64,000 nucleotides of DNA from Phenylobacterium sp. (GTDB taxonomy: Bacteria > Pseudomonadota > Alphaproteobacteria > Caulobacterales > Caulobacteraceae), in the NCBI GenBank assembly GCA_018001015.1, contig JAGNIV010000001.1:186001-250000 (forward strand), given 5' to 3'. Below the pieces are notes generated by a model, which was not told the origin of the DNA, did no database searches, and saw nothing but the letters and a program-made list of their open reading frames with translations. How positions within the stretch are numbered: the stretch's first letter is position 1; the number at the start of each line of letters is the position of its first letter. Made by a program: the position numbers and the translations under genes. This document shows positions 1 to 8,032 of this stretch, piece by piece.

Positions 1-131
1 CCAACCTCAACGCCCACCAGCCGGCCGCCATCTACACCGCCAATATCGGCTGCTGGATGCACCTGTCGTCCGACTCCACGGCTCCGGTTCGTCACTGGCT
101 TGAGGCCGTGGATGAGGTCACGCGGCCCTGA
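1..131 (+). CDS. glcF: Glycolate oxidase iron-sulfur subunit GlcF-like, C-terminal fragment
   Basis: Only the last 42 codons are present; the gene begins before the window. The readable tail contains TANIGCWMHL and APVRHWLEAVDE. This pattern closes the second cysteine-rich (CCG) domain of GlcF, the Fe-S subunit that passes electrons from glycolate or D-lactate dehydrogenase to the respiratory chain. The conserved Cys of the CCG motif is visible in NIGC. The call rests on this short tail, so LutA/GlpC-type relatives are possible alternatives. Confidence 0.6.
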   Translation, partial: NLNAHQPAAIYTANIGCWMHLSSDSTAPVRHWLEAVDEVTRP

Positions 132-226
132 CTCGCCGTTGACAGCCTGCCGTGGCGGCAGTCTCATGTCGCCATAAGCGGGCGGGCTCGATCACGTCGG
201 CGCAAATGACATTAGGGAATCCGACC

Positions 227-1438
227 ATGGCTGATTTTGGCGGCGCCGATCTCGACGCCTTCCGCGCCCAGGCCAAGACCTGGCTGGCGGAGAACTTCCC
301 CCCCTCTTTGAAGAGCCGCAGCGACATCGCCGCCGCCGAAGCGCCGGTCCCCGTCGAGGGCGACTACAAGCTCTGGAAAGAGCGCATGGGCGCCAAGGGC
401 TGGGGAGTTCCCACCTGGCCGGCGGAATATGGCGGCGGCGGCCTGAACAGTTCCGAGGCCCGGGTGCTGCGCGAGGAGATGGCCGCGGTCGGCGCCTGGA
501 ACCCCATCGGCGGCATGGGGGTGATGATGTTCGGCCCCACCCTGTTGGAATACGGCACCGAGGAACAGAAGCAGCGCCACATCCCCCCCATCGTCCGCGG
601 CGAGCTGCGCTGGTGCCAGGGCTATTCGGAGCCGGGCTCCGGATCGGACCTTGCCAGCCTGCAGACCAAAGCTCAGGATATGGGTGATCATTTCCTCGTA
701 AATGGTTCAAAAATTTGGACTTCTGGCGCCCAGTACGCCGACTGGTGCTTCTGCCTGACCCGCACCGATCCCAGCAAGAAGCATGAGGGGATCAGCTTCC
801 TGCTGATCGACATGAAGACGCCGGGCGTGGAGCCGCGGCCGATCCTGCTGATCTCGGGGTCGTCGCCGTTCTGCGAGACCTTCTTCACCGATGTGAAGGT
901 GCCTAAGGAGAACCTGGTGGGGCCGCTCAACGGCGGCTGGACGGTCGGCAAGCGGCTGCTGCAGCATGAGCGCAACGGCCTGTCGGGGGGCGGCGGGGCG
1001 CCGGCGCGGAGCAATCCGGCGGCGCTGCGCGAAATCGCCAAGAAATACATCGGGTTGGACGAGCACGGTAAGCTGGCCGACCGCGACTTCCGCACCCGGC
1101 TGATCGAGCAGGACATGAACGCGCGGGCCTATCAGCTCACCAACGCTCGGGTGGCGATGGAGGCGCGTAATCAGAACGGGCCCAGCGCCGCGACCTCGAT
1201 CATGAAGAACGCGTCGTCGAGCATCAATGTGAACCACGCCGAGATGGTGGTGGAGGCCATGGGCTATAACGGCCTGGCCTGGGCCGGAGATGAGTTCAGC
1301 GCCGAGGAGTTGGCGGCCGCGCGAGCCTTCCTGCGGGTGAAGTCCGGGACGATCGCGGGCGGGTCCTACGAGATCCAGAACAACATCATCTCCAAGCGGA
1401 TCCTGGGCCTGCCCGACACCAACATCCACACCTACTGA
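227..1438 (+). CDS. Acyl-CoA dehydrogenase family protein
   Basis: A 403-residue FAD-dependent acyl-CoA dehydrogenase that would introduce the alpha-beta double bond into an acyl-CoA and pass electrons to ETF. The family signature around residues 130-138 (YSEPGSGSD) and the C-terminal GGSYEIQNNIISKRILG segment (about 378-394) are clear, and the length is typical. The ATG at 227 is preferred because the family fold begins there. An in-frame ATG at 206 and a longer extension to 152 would add non-conserved residues. It stands alone, followed by a GC-rich hairpin at 1451-1473. The acyl substrate cannot be read from sequence. Confidence 0.9.
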   Translation: MADFGGADLDAFRAQAKTWLAENFPPSLKSRSDIAAAEAPVPVEGDYKLWKERMGAKGWGVPTWPAEYGGGGLNSSEARVLREEMAAVGAWNPIGGMGVMMFGPTLLEYGTEEQKQRHIPPIVRGELRWCQGYSEPGSGSDLASLQTKAQDMGDHFLVNGSKIWTSGAQYADWCFCLTRTDPSKKHEGISFLLIDMKTPGVEPRPILLISGSSPFCETFFTDVKVPKENLVGPLNGGWTVGKRLLQHERNGLSGGGGAPARSNPAALREIAKKYIGLDEHGKLADRDFRTRLIEQDMNARAYQLTNARVAMEARNQNGPSAATSIMKNASSSINVNHAEMVVEAMGYNGLAWAGDEFSAEELAAARAFLRVKSGTIAGGSYEIQNNIISKRILGLPDTNIHTY

Positions 1439-1450
1439 TTGACCGGCGGA

Positions 1451-1473
1451 GGCCCCGTCGCTAAGGCGGGGCC
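1451..1473 (+). terminator. GC-rich hairpin after the acyl-CoA dehydrogenase gene
   Basis: GGCCCCG at 1451-1457 pairs perfectly with CGGGGCC at 1467-1473 across a 9-nt loop, 12 nt after the stop codon. No T-tract follows, so its strength as an intrinsic terminator is doubtful. Confidence 0.4.
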
Positions 1474-1587
1474 ATGGCCACCTCGACGACCATTGTTGCG
1501 AACACCGACCTGCGGAGCGTGCTGAGCGCCCGCGGCGGCCGAGGTCTGCGCGTCTCCGGATAGACCGCGGGACCCGGCGTGAGCCGT

Positions 1588-1605
1588 TCCCCGGCGCTCC
1601 GGGGA
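1588..1605 (+). promoter_or_regulatory. Hairpin in the leader of the synthetase-like gene
   Basis: TCCCCGG (1588-1594) pairs with CCGGGGA (1599-1605) across a CGCT tetraloop. It ends about 47 nt before the ATG at 1653 and has no T-tract. It could be a leader structure or a weak terminator. It does not match any riboswitch I recognise. Confidence 0.3.
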
Positions 1606-1652
1606 CGTAAAGCACCGCCTGACATTCCCAACATCTGATCGGAGGAGCCGCC

Positions 1653-2402
1653 GTGCTTTCCCTCTACCAATCCAATGGGTTGGTCCACTGGACCGACCGT
1701 GAGATCCGCCTGCGCGAGATGATGCAGGCCCACTTCGCCGCCGAGGTCTCGGCCTTCCTGACCGCCGCAAATCCCGCCTGGGACATCCGCCGGGTGGAGG
1801 CGCCGCAACTGACGCCCCGCGAGCTGGTGTCGGGCGCCTATGGGCCCGAGGACATCTTCTTCGTCGAGCGGATCGGCGAGAATGACCTGCAACTGGTGCT
1901 GAGGCCCGAGACCACCCCCTCGACCTACGCCTACATGACCCACCTGCTGAACAGCCACGCGCGGGTGAAGCTGCCCCTCTGCGTCTGGCAGGCGGGGAAG
2001 TCGTTCCGCCGCGAGCAGGACCAGGTCACCAAGCACATGCGGCTGAAGGAGTTCTGGCAGATGGAGTTCCAGTGCGCCTTCACCGCCGACACCGCCAACG
2101 ACTACCACGCCGCCAGCCTGGAGCCGGTGCGCGCGATGATCGAGGCCATGGTGCGGCTGCCGACCCGCATCGTGCCGTCCGACCGCCTGCCGGCCTACTC
2201 TCAGACCACCATGGATGTGGAGGTCGACAATGGCGACAAGTGGATGGAGGTCTGCTCCATCTCGCGGCGCACCGACTTCCCCCAGGCCGCCCGCTTCCCC
2301 ACCAAGGGCGGTGAGGTGCGCGAGGTCGCCGTTTTGGTGCTGGAGATCGCCATCGGCCTGGACCGCTGCGTCTACAGTTGGGGCGCGGCCGACGCGCGAT
2401 AA
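1653..2402 (+). CDS. Truncated glycyl-tRNA-synthetase-like class II aminoacyl-tRNA synthetase paralogue
   Basis: A 249-residue protein resembling only the catalytic core of a class II synthetase, closest in feel to the dimeric (archaeal/eukaryotic-type) GlyRS. A motif-2-like stretch GKSFRREQD lies near residues 115-123, followed by REFWQMEFQ-like KEFWQMEFQ. A motif-3-like IGLDR lies at about 234-238. The C-terminal anticodon-binding domain found in full synthetases of about 460 residues is absent. Alphaproteobacteria normally charge tRNA-Gly with the unrelated alpha2-beta2 GlyQS enzyme. This is therefore probably not a housekeeping synthetase but a paralogue that activates an amino acid for another purpose. 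The ATG at 1653 follows GGAGGAG. Confidence 0.65.
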   Translation: MLSLYQSNGLVHWTDREIRLREMMQAHFAAEVSAFLTAANPAWDIRRVEAPQLTPRELVSGAYGPEDIFFVERIGENDLQLVLRPETTPSTYAYMTHLLNSHARVKLPLCVWQAGKSFRREQDQVTKHMRLKEFWQMEFQCAFTADTANDYHAASLEPVRAMIEAMVRLPTRIVPSDRLPAYSQTTMDVEVDNGDKWMEVCSISRRTDFPQAARFPTKGGEVREVAVLVLEIAIGLDRCVYSWGAADAR

Positions 2403-2412
2403 CCTTCGCCAA

Positions 2413-2427
2413 CTGACCTTAGGTCAG
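2413..2427. promoter_or_regulatory. 15-bp palindrome CTGACCT-T-AGGTCAG upstream of the beta-helix/cytochrome pair
   Basis: CTGACCT (2413-2419) and AGGTCAG (2421-2427) are exact inverted copies around a single T, about 80 bp before the ATG at 2507. A further CTGAC follows at about 2430. The size and symmetry suit a dimeric repressor or activator site. The regulator is unknown. Confidence 0.4.
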
Positions 2428-2506
2428 GCCTGACAAGGCGTCCTCTTTACCCCATGGTCCGTATCATGGAACGGCGCCGCAAGAGCGCCACGGGTGGAGG
2501 ACGTCG

Positions 2507-3727
2507 ATGGCCGCTTCAAATCAGTTCATGCTCGCCTGGGTGTTCGCCGGCGCCCTCGCGTCGTCCGCCCAGGCGGCGACGCTCCGGGTCGCGCCCGGCG
2601 CCGACGCCCAGGAGCGGCTGCAGACCGCCCTGCTGGACGCCAAGCCCGGCGACACCGTGGCCCTGGACGCCGGCAAGTTCAGCTTCACGGACGGCCTGTC
2701 CCTCGACATCGACAACGTCACGGTGACCGGCGCCGGCCAGGACAAGACGGTGCTGTCCTTCGCCGGCCAGAAGGGCGCGGGCGAGGGCCTGCTGATCACG
2801 TCGGACGGCGTCACGGTGCGCGACCTGACGGTGCAGGACACCAAGGGTGACGGCCTCAAGTCCAAGGGCGCCGACCGCATCAGCTTCGTCAGCGTCACGG
2901 TCGAATGGACCGGCGGCCCCAAGGAGACCAACGGCGCCTATGGCGTCTATCCGGTCTCCTCCACCAATGTGCTGATCGACAAGGTCACCGTGCGCGGGGC
3001 GTCCGACGCCGGCATCTATGTCGGCCAGTCGAAGAACATCATCGTCCGCAACAGCCGGGCGGAGTTCAACGTCGCCGGCATCGAGATCGAGAACTCCACC
3101 AACGCCGACGTCTTCGACAATGTCGCCACCCACAACACCGGCGGCATCCTGGTGTTCGACCTGCCCGGCCTGCCGGTGATGGGCGGCCACTCGACGCGCA
3201 TCTTCCGCAACCAGGTGGTGGACAACGACACCGCCAACTTCGCGCCCAAGGGCAACATCGTCGCCAGCGTGCCCGTGGGCGTCGGGGTGATGCTGATGGC
3301 CAATCGCGATGTGCACGTGTTCGACAACGCCATCAGCGGCAACCAGACCAGCGCGGTGATGCTGATCAGCTTCAGCCGCAGCTTCGACGACAAGGCCTAC
3401 AACCCCCTGCCCCGCGACATCGTGGTGCGCGACAACAGGATCGGCCGCAACGGCTGGCTGCCGGCCCTGCCCGGCGGCAAGGAACTGGCCAGCGCCATGG
3501 GTGGGTCGGCGCCGCCGGTGATGTGGGACGGGGTGACGGCCTATGCGACGCCAGGACCGGTCCCGCGTCTCTACCTGAAGGACGGCCCGGTGCTGAACCT
3601 CAACCTGACCGCGCCCGGCGCCCTTGAGACCGCCAGGCCCTCGGTCAGCGCGACCCTGGGCTCGCCCGGCCTGGCCGAGCCGCCGCCCGTGGTGCTGCCC
3701 GCCAGCCAGGACAAGCCTGTCGCATGA
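2507..3727 (+). CDS. Secreted parallel beta-helix repeat protein (TIGR03805 type)
   Basis: A 406-residue exported protein. Residues 1-23 form a signal peptide ending SSAQA. The body is a right-handed parallel beta-helix of the NosD/CASH kind, with repeated short NxxxxN-type rungs such as NIIVRNSRAEFNVAGIEIEN. Proteins of this family (TIGR03805) are typically encoded next to an SO2930-type diheme cytochrome, and that gene follows here with an ATGA overlap. The role is unknown; surface or periplasmic scaffolding for the cytochrome is a guess. GGAGG at 2495-2499 supports the ATG at 2507. Confidence 0.8.
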   Translation: MAASNQFMLAWVFAGALASSAQAATLRVAPGADAQERLQTALLDAKPGDTVALDAGKFSFTDGLSLDIDNVTVTGAGQDKTVLSFAGQKGAGEGLLITSDGVTVRDLTVQDTKGDGLKSKGADRISFVSVTVEWTGGPKETNGAYGVYPVSSTNVLIDKVTVRGASDAGIYVGQSKNIIVRNSRAEFNVAGIEIENSTNADVFDNVATHNTGGILVFDLPGLPVMGGHSTRIFRNQVVDNDTANFAPKGNIVASVPVGVGVMLMANRDVHVFDNAISGNQTSAVMLISFSRSFDDKAYNPLPRDIVVRDNRIGRNGWLPALPGGKELASAMGGSAPPVMWDGVTAYATPGPVPRLYLKDGPVLNLNLTAPGALETARPSVSATLGSPGLAEPPPVVLPASQDKPVA

Positions 3728-4782
3728 GGCGGTGGGCCGTCCTGCTGTTCGCGGCCCTCTCGCTGGGGGCCGCCCGGCCCGCACCGCCGGTGAATCTGGC
3801 GGCCCTGCTCGCCGAGACGCCGGCGCCGAGCCTGGACGCCTATGGCCTGTTCACCGACGCGGGCGCGCGCACGCCCAACCCGGCCCTGACCCCCTATGCC
3901 CTGAACACCCCGCTGTTCAGCGACTATGCCGAGAAGTCGCGGTTCGTCTTCCTGCCGCCGGGGACCAAGGCCACCTATACCCCGACCGGCGCCTTCGCCT
4001 TTCCCGTGGGGGCGACCCTGGTGAAGACCTTCGCCTACCCGGCCGACCTTCGGAAACCGGCCGCCCGGCTGAAGCTCATCGAAACCCGCCTGCTGATCCG
4101 CAAGGCCCAGGGTTGGGTGGCGCTGACCTATGTCTGGAACGACGCCCAGAGCCAAGCGGTGCTGAAGCGTGGCGGGGTTCGGCTGCCGGTCTCGGTGATC
4201 GATCGGGCGGGCAAGCCCCTGACCATCGACTACGCAGTTCCCAACGCCAACCAGTGCAAGGAGTGCCACTCCCTGTCCGGCGAACTGTCCCCGATCGGGC
4301 CCAGCGCCCGCAATCTGAATGGCGATCTCACCTATTCCTCGGGTTCGGAAAACCAGCTCGCCCACTGGACCAAGGCCGGCCTGCTGAGCGGCGCGCCCGC
4401 GCCCGGGGCCGCGCCGCGCACGGCGGTCTGGACCGACACCAAGGCGCCTTTGTCGGACCGCGCCCGGGCCTATCTCGACGCCAATTGCGGCCATTGTCAC
4501 AACCCGCTGGGCATGGCCAGCAACTCCGGCCTGTTCCTCAACCTGGAGGAAGAGGACCCGGCCAAGCAGGGGATCTTGCGGCGGCCGGTGGCGGCGGGCC
4601 GGGGCTCGGGCGGCCTGGAATTCGATATCGATCCAGGGCGGCCGGAGACGTCGATCCTGCTGCACCGGATGAACTCGGTGGAGCCCGGGGTGATGATGCC
4701 CGAGCTCGGCCGCTCGCTTGTGGATGAGGACGGCGTCGCCCTGGTCCGGGACTACCTGCGGAGCCTTCCGGCTTCGCGTTGA
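3724..4782 (+). CDS. SO2930-family diheme c-type cytochrome (TIGR03806 type)
   Basis: A 352-residue exported protein with a short signal peptide (about residues 1-17) and two haem c sites, CKECH at about 178-182 and CGHCH at about 255-259. This is the signature of the SO2930/HNE_0200 diheme cytochrome family, whose electron partner is unknown. The start codon overlaps the stop of the beta-helix gene (ATGA at 3724-3727), so the two are probably translationally coupled and work together in the periplasm. Confidence 0.85.
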   Translation: MRRWAVLLFAALSLGAARPAPPVNLAALLAETPAPSLDAYGLFTDAGARTPNPALTPYALNTPLFSDYAEKSRFVFLPPGTKATYTPTGAFAFPVGATLVKTFAYPADLRKPAARLKLIETRLLIRKAQGWVALTYVWNDAQSQAVLKRGGVRLPVSVIDRAGKPLTIDYAVPNANQCKECHSLSGELSPIGPSARNLNGDLTYSSGSENQLAHWTKAGLLSGAPAPGAAPRTAVWTDTKAPLSDRARAYLDANCGHCHNPLGMASNSGLFLNLEEEDPAKQGILRRPVAAGRGSGGLEFDIDPGRPETSILLHRMNSVEPGVMMPELGRSLVDEDGVALVRDYLRSLPASR

Positions 4783-4849
4783 CAGCAATCACGAGGACGC
4801 GCCTGCTGACCAACGATGGTCGCAGGGCGTCACAAGAGGACTTGAGCAG

Positions 4850-6070
4850 ATGGTCTATATCCTGGGCGGCTGGCAGAGCGACTTCTCCAAGAACTGGGCG
4901 CGTCAGCAGATGGACTTCGCCGACGCCTTCGCCGAGGTGGTGGGCGAGGGTCTGGCGGCGGTCGACCTGGAGCCCAAGGACATCGATACCGGCCACGTCG
5001 GCAACTTCGTCGGCGACCTGTTCGCCGGCCAGGGCCTGCTGGGCGGGTTCTTCGGCCTGGTGCATCCCGACTTCGACGGCATGCCGACCTCTCGCCACGA
5101 AGCGGCCTGCGCCTCGGGCAGCGTGGCGATCCTGGCGGCCACCGCCGAGATCGAGGCTGGCCGCTACGACACCGCCTGCGTCGTGGGCCTGGAGATGATG
5201 CGCAACGTCTCGGGCCAGCAGGCCGCCCAGAACCTGGGCGCCGCGGCCTGGGCCGGGCACGAGTTCCAGGACGCCACCTATCTTTGGCCCAAGGCCTTCT
5301 CCGACCTCGGCGAGGAATATGACCGTCGCTGGGGCCTGAAATACGAACACCTGATGCGGATCGCCGAGATCAACTTCGCCAACGGCCGCAAGAACCCCAA
5401 TGCGCAGACGCGGGCTTGGGCCTTCAACGACAAAAGCTTCACCAACGACGACGAGGCCAATCCGGTCGTCGAGGGGATGATCCGCAAGAACGACTGCGGT
5501 CAGGTGACCGACGGCTCGGCCGTGGTGTTCCTGGCGTCCGAAAAGGCCGCCAAGGCCTATGCCGACAAACGAGGCCTGCCCCTGGAGAGCCTGCCGCAGA
5601 TCAAGGGCTGGGGGCACCGATCAGCGCCGATCAGCTATGACCGCAAGGTGCGCGCCAGCGAAGGACAGCCTTACGTCTTCCCGCAGGTGAAGCGCGCCAT
5701 CGACGAGGCTCGCGCGCGGGCCGGGATCGACGACCTGAGCCAGATCCATGCCGTCGAGACCCACGACTGCTTCACCACCACCGAGTACATGGCCATCGAG
5801 CACCTGGGCCTGACCGCGCCGGGCGAAGCCTGGAAGGCGGTGGAGGACGGCTCCATCGAGATCGGCGGGCGGCTGCCGATCAATCCCTCCGGGGGCCTCA
5901 TCGGCGGCGGACACCCGGTGGGCGCCACGGGTATCCGCATGACCCTGGACGCCTACAAGCAGGTGACGGGCAAGGCCGGCGACTATCAGGTGGAGGGCGC
6001 CAAGACCGTCCAGACCCTGAACATCGGCGGCTCCACGACGACCACGGTCAGCCTGGTCGTGGGCCTGTGA
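4850..6070 (+). CDS. Thiolase / acetyl-CoA acetyltransferase family protein
   Basis: A 406-residue thiolase-fold enzyme. The nucleophilic Cys lies at about residue 87 in HEAACASGS, and the C-terminal GGGHPVGATG carries the catalytic His. It would cleave or form beta-ketoacyl-CoA. The sequence is closer to SCP-x-like and acetyl-CoA acetyltransferase-like thiolases than to FadA. The start at 4850 is chosen because AAGAGGA at 4834-4840 gives good spacing and the fold starts at MVYILGG; longer in-frame starts add junk. It is coupled by a GTGA overlap to the next gene. Confidence 0.88.
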   Translation: MVYILGGWQSDFSKNWARQQMDFADAFAEVVGEGLAAVDLEPKDIDTGHVGNFVGDLFAGQGLLGGFFGLVHPDFDGMPTSRHEAACASGSVAILAATAEIEAGRYDTACVVGLEMMRNVSGQQAAQNLGAAAWAGHEFQDATYLWPKAFSDLGEEYDRRWGLKYEHLMRIAEINFANGRKNPNAQTRAWAFNDKSFTNDDEANPVVEGMIRKNDCGQVTDGSAVVFLASEKAAKAYADKRGLPLESLPQIKGWGHRSAPISYDRKVRASEGQPYVFPQVKRAIDEARARAGIDDLSQIHAVETHDCFTTTEYMAIEHLGLTAPGEAWKAVEDGSIEIGGRLPINPSGGLIGGGHPVGATGIRMTLDAYKQVTGKAGDYQVEGAKTVQTLNIGGSTTTTVSLVVGL

Positions 6071-6495
6071 GCGCCAAACTACAGGTGATGAAGGCCCTGA
6101 TCGCCGACTGGACCCGCGGCGACGTGGAGGCCGTGCTGGCCCATATGACGGAGGACGTGGTCTGGCACTACGCCGCCGCCATCGCGCCGCCCCTGAGGGG
6201 GAAGGCCAAGGCCCGAAAGTTCCTTGAGCGGTTCAAGGACCAGATCAGTGAGGTGCGCTGGCGGCTGTTCGATTACGCCGAGACCGGTGATCGGCTGTTC
6301 GTGGAGGGCGTCGATGAGTACGTCGCCAAGGACGGCGCCCTGGTCGCCGCACCCTATGCCGCCGTCATCGAATTCGATGGCGACCTGATCCGCAGCTGGC
6401 GCGACTATGTCGATGTGGGCGTCATCGAAGACCAGAAGGCCGGCCAGCCTCGCAGCGCCTGGCTGGACGACCTCATCGCCCGCCCCGCCCTTTAG
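6067..6495 (+). CDS. Nuclear transport factor 2 / SnoaL-like family protein
   Basis: A 142-residue single-domain protein with the NTF2-like cone fold signature: WTRGDVEAVLAHMTEDVVWHY near the start and the SWRDYVDVG strand near the end. Members include ketosteroid isomerases, hydratases and small ligand-binding proteins. The GTG start at 6067 overlaps the thiolase stop, so the two are probably co-translated. A role in the same acyl-CoA or steroid-like pathway is an inference from context. Confidence 0.8.
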   Translation: MSAKLQVMKALIADWTRGDVEAVLAHMTEDVVWHYAAAIAPPLRGKAKARKFLERFKDQISEVRWRLFDYAETGDRLFVEGVDEYVAKDGALVAAPYAAVIEFDGDLIRSWRDYVDVGVIEDQKAGQPRSAWLDDLIARPAL

Positions 6496-6508
6496 GCAGA
6501 GAAACGAC

Positions 6509-7312
6509 ATGGATATCACCCAACTGCTCGTGCTGAACGCCGGGGTCTCCATCGCCCTCTTCATCGGGCTGTGGCTCTATTCGATCCGCATCCAGGACCC
6601 GAGCTTCATCGACAGCTGGTGGCCCCTGGGCATGGTTGTGATGGCCCTGACCAGCTACGCCATCACCGGCGGGCGCGGGCCGCACGCCGCCCTGCTGACC
6701 CTGCTGTGCGCGGTCTGGGGCCTGCGCCTGGGGATCTATCTGCTATGGCGCTGGCGCAAGCATGGCGCCGATCGCCGCTACGCCACCATGATGGGCAAGG
6801 CCAAGCTGGAGCGCGGTTGGGGCTATCCCAAGGCCTCCCTGCTGCTGGTCTTCGCCCTGCAGATGCCCCTGCAGTTCGTCGTCTGCCTGCCCGTGCAGCT
6901 CGGCCAGGTCCACGCCACCACCGACCTGGGGCCGATCGCCTGGGCCGGCCTGACGCTGGCCGTCATCGGCATCGCCTTCGAGAGCCTCGGCGACTGGCAG
7001 CTGATGAAATTCAAGGCCAATCCGGCCAACAACGGCAAGGTGCTGGACACCGGCCTGTGGCGCTACACCCGCCACCCCAACTATTTCGGCGACGCCTGCG
7101 CCTGGTGGGGCCTTTATCTGATCGCCGCCGACACCGGCCTGGTGGGCGCGCTCAGCATCGTCGGCCCCGTGCTGATCACCTTCCTGCTCACCAAATGGAG
7201 CGGCGTGCCCACCGTCGAGGGCCGCATGCGCCGCAAGCGGCCGGACTACGAGGCCTATGTGGCGCGCACCTCGGGCTTCATTCCGATGCCGCCGAAGAAG
7301 GTCGTGGGTTAG
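6509..7312 (+). CDS. DUF1295 membrane protein (steroid 5-alpha-reductase-like)
   Basis: A 267-residue integral membrane protein with about six to seven hydrophobic helices. The C-terminal RHPNYFGD motif near residues 188-195 is diagnostic of DUF1295 and of the steroid reductase/isoprenylcysteine methyltransferase superfamily, where this region binds NADPH or a methyl donor. It follows the SnoaL-like gene by 13 nt and probably shares its transcript. The ATG at 6509 starts just before the first membrane helix. The substrate is unknown. Confidence 0.85.
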   Translation: MDITQLLVLNAGVSIALFIGLWLYSIRIQDPSFIDSWWPLGMVVMALTSYAITGGRGPHAALLTLLCAVWGLRLGIYLLWRWRKHGADRRYATMMGKAKLERGWGYPKASLLLVFALQMPLQFVVCLPVQLGQVHATTDLGPIAWAGLTLAVIGIAFESLGDWQLMKFKANPANNGKVLDTGLWRYTRHPNYFGDACAWWGLYLIAADTGLVGALSIVGPVLITFLLTKWSGVPTVEGRMRRKRPDYEAYVARTSGFIPMPPKKVVG

Positions 7313-7344
7313 GCGCGGTGCCGAACTTGGGCTGATCTGAGCGC

Positions 7345-7992
7345 TTAGCCGACTTTCAATTCGTCCAATCCATCGCCCAGGTCTTCGACCTTGTTAGCAA
7401 TCACCACCCGGACGCCCTTGGTGTTTGAATCTTGCAACAGGCATATAAAATGCGTGTCACCATCAAACAACGAAAGCCTATGAATTGATAGAAGTCGCAC
7501 GATCTTGCGATGCCATTCAACAATTTCGGAAAATTTCTTCTCAGAAGGAGCGTTTCCTGAAAGGATGTTCTTCATATTTCCTTTGTGGAGTACGCCGCCA
7601 GTCTTTGCATACAGTGTCTTTAGATCATCCCGGGTAAGGTATGGTTCTGCGACATCTTCAAAATGAGAACGGTTAGGCCCAGTCCTGATCTGATTGTGCG
7701 GCTTCGGATAGAAATTCGGGTGAAGCTTCTCCAACTCCGCGCATATCTGATCTGCAGCGTACATTTTTCGGATTTTCGTACTCGAGGTTACGTCGCCATG
7801 GGCAGCCAAACAGCCTAGGGCAATCAGCTCGCAGATGAGGCGAAGCTGGAGGTAAGAGAACTCGCGTACCAGCCTGCTATCCAACCCGGTCTTTCCATCG
7901 ACTGCGTATGCAATCCATTGCATACGCACCTTCGCCTCGCTCATTAGCTCGGCGTAGAGCTGAATTGCTTGCTGCTGATGCTTTGTCGGCAC
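7345..7992 (-). CDS. Hypothetical protein of foreign base composition
   Basis: A 215-residue soluble protein with no motif I recognise. It is helical at the N-terminus and has a KTGGVLHKGN segment in the middle. GC content is visibly lower than in the flanking genes (A/T-ending codons such as AAA, ATT and TTT are common), which suggests recent acquisition. The start used is GTG at 7990-7992; an ATG at 7942-7944 (MSEAKVR) is an alternative. It lies alone between a plus-strand gene and a minus-strand oxygenase gene. Confidence 0.7.
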   Translation of the reverse strand: MPTKHQQQAIQLYAELMSEAKVRMQWIAYAVDGKTGLDSRLVREFSYLQLRLICELIALGCLAAHGDVTSSTKIRKMYAADQICAELEKLHPNFYPKPHNQIRTGPNRSHFEDVAEPYLTRDDLKTLYAKTGGVLHKGNMKNILSGNAPSEKKFSEIVEWHRKIVRLLSIHRLSLFDGDTHFICLLQDSNTKGVRVVIANKVEDLGDGLDELKVG

Positions 7993-8032
7993 GGGAAGTT
8001 GGCCTTCGGTTTCCGCCTGGAATGAGCGGATT

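Noticed and set aside
1480-1652. Possible T-box or glycine riboswitch before the GlyRS-like gene
   Set aside because: Only a short GC hairpin is present. No T-box sequence, specifier loop or paired glycine aptamer is visible.
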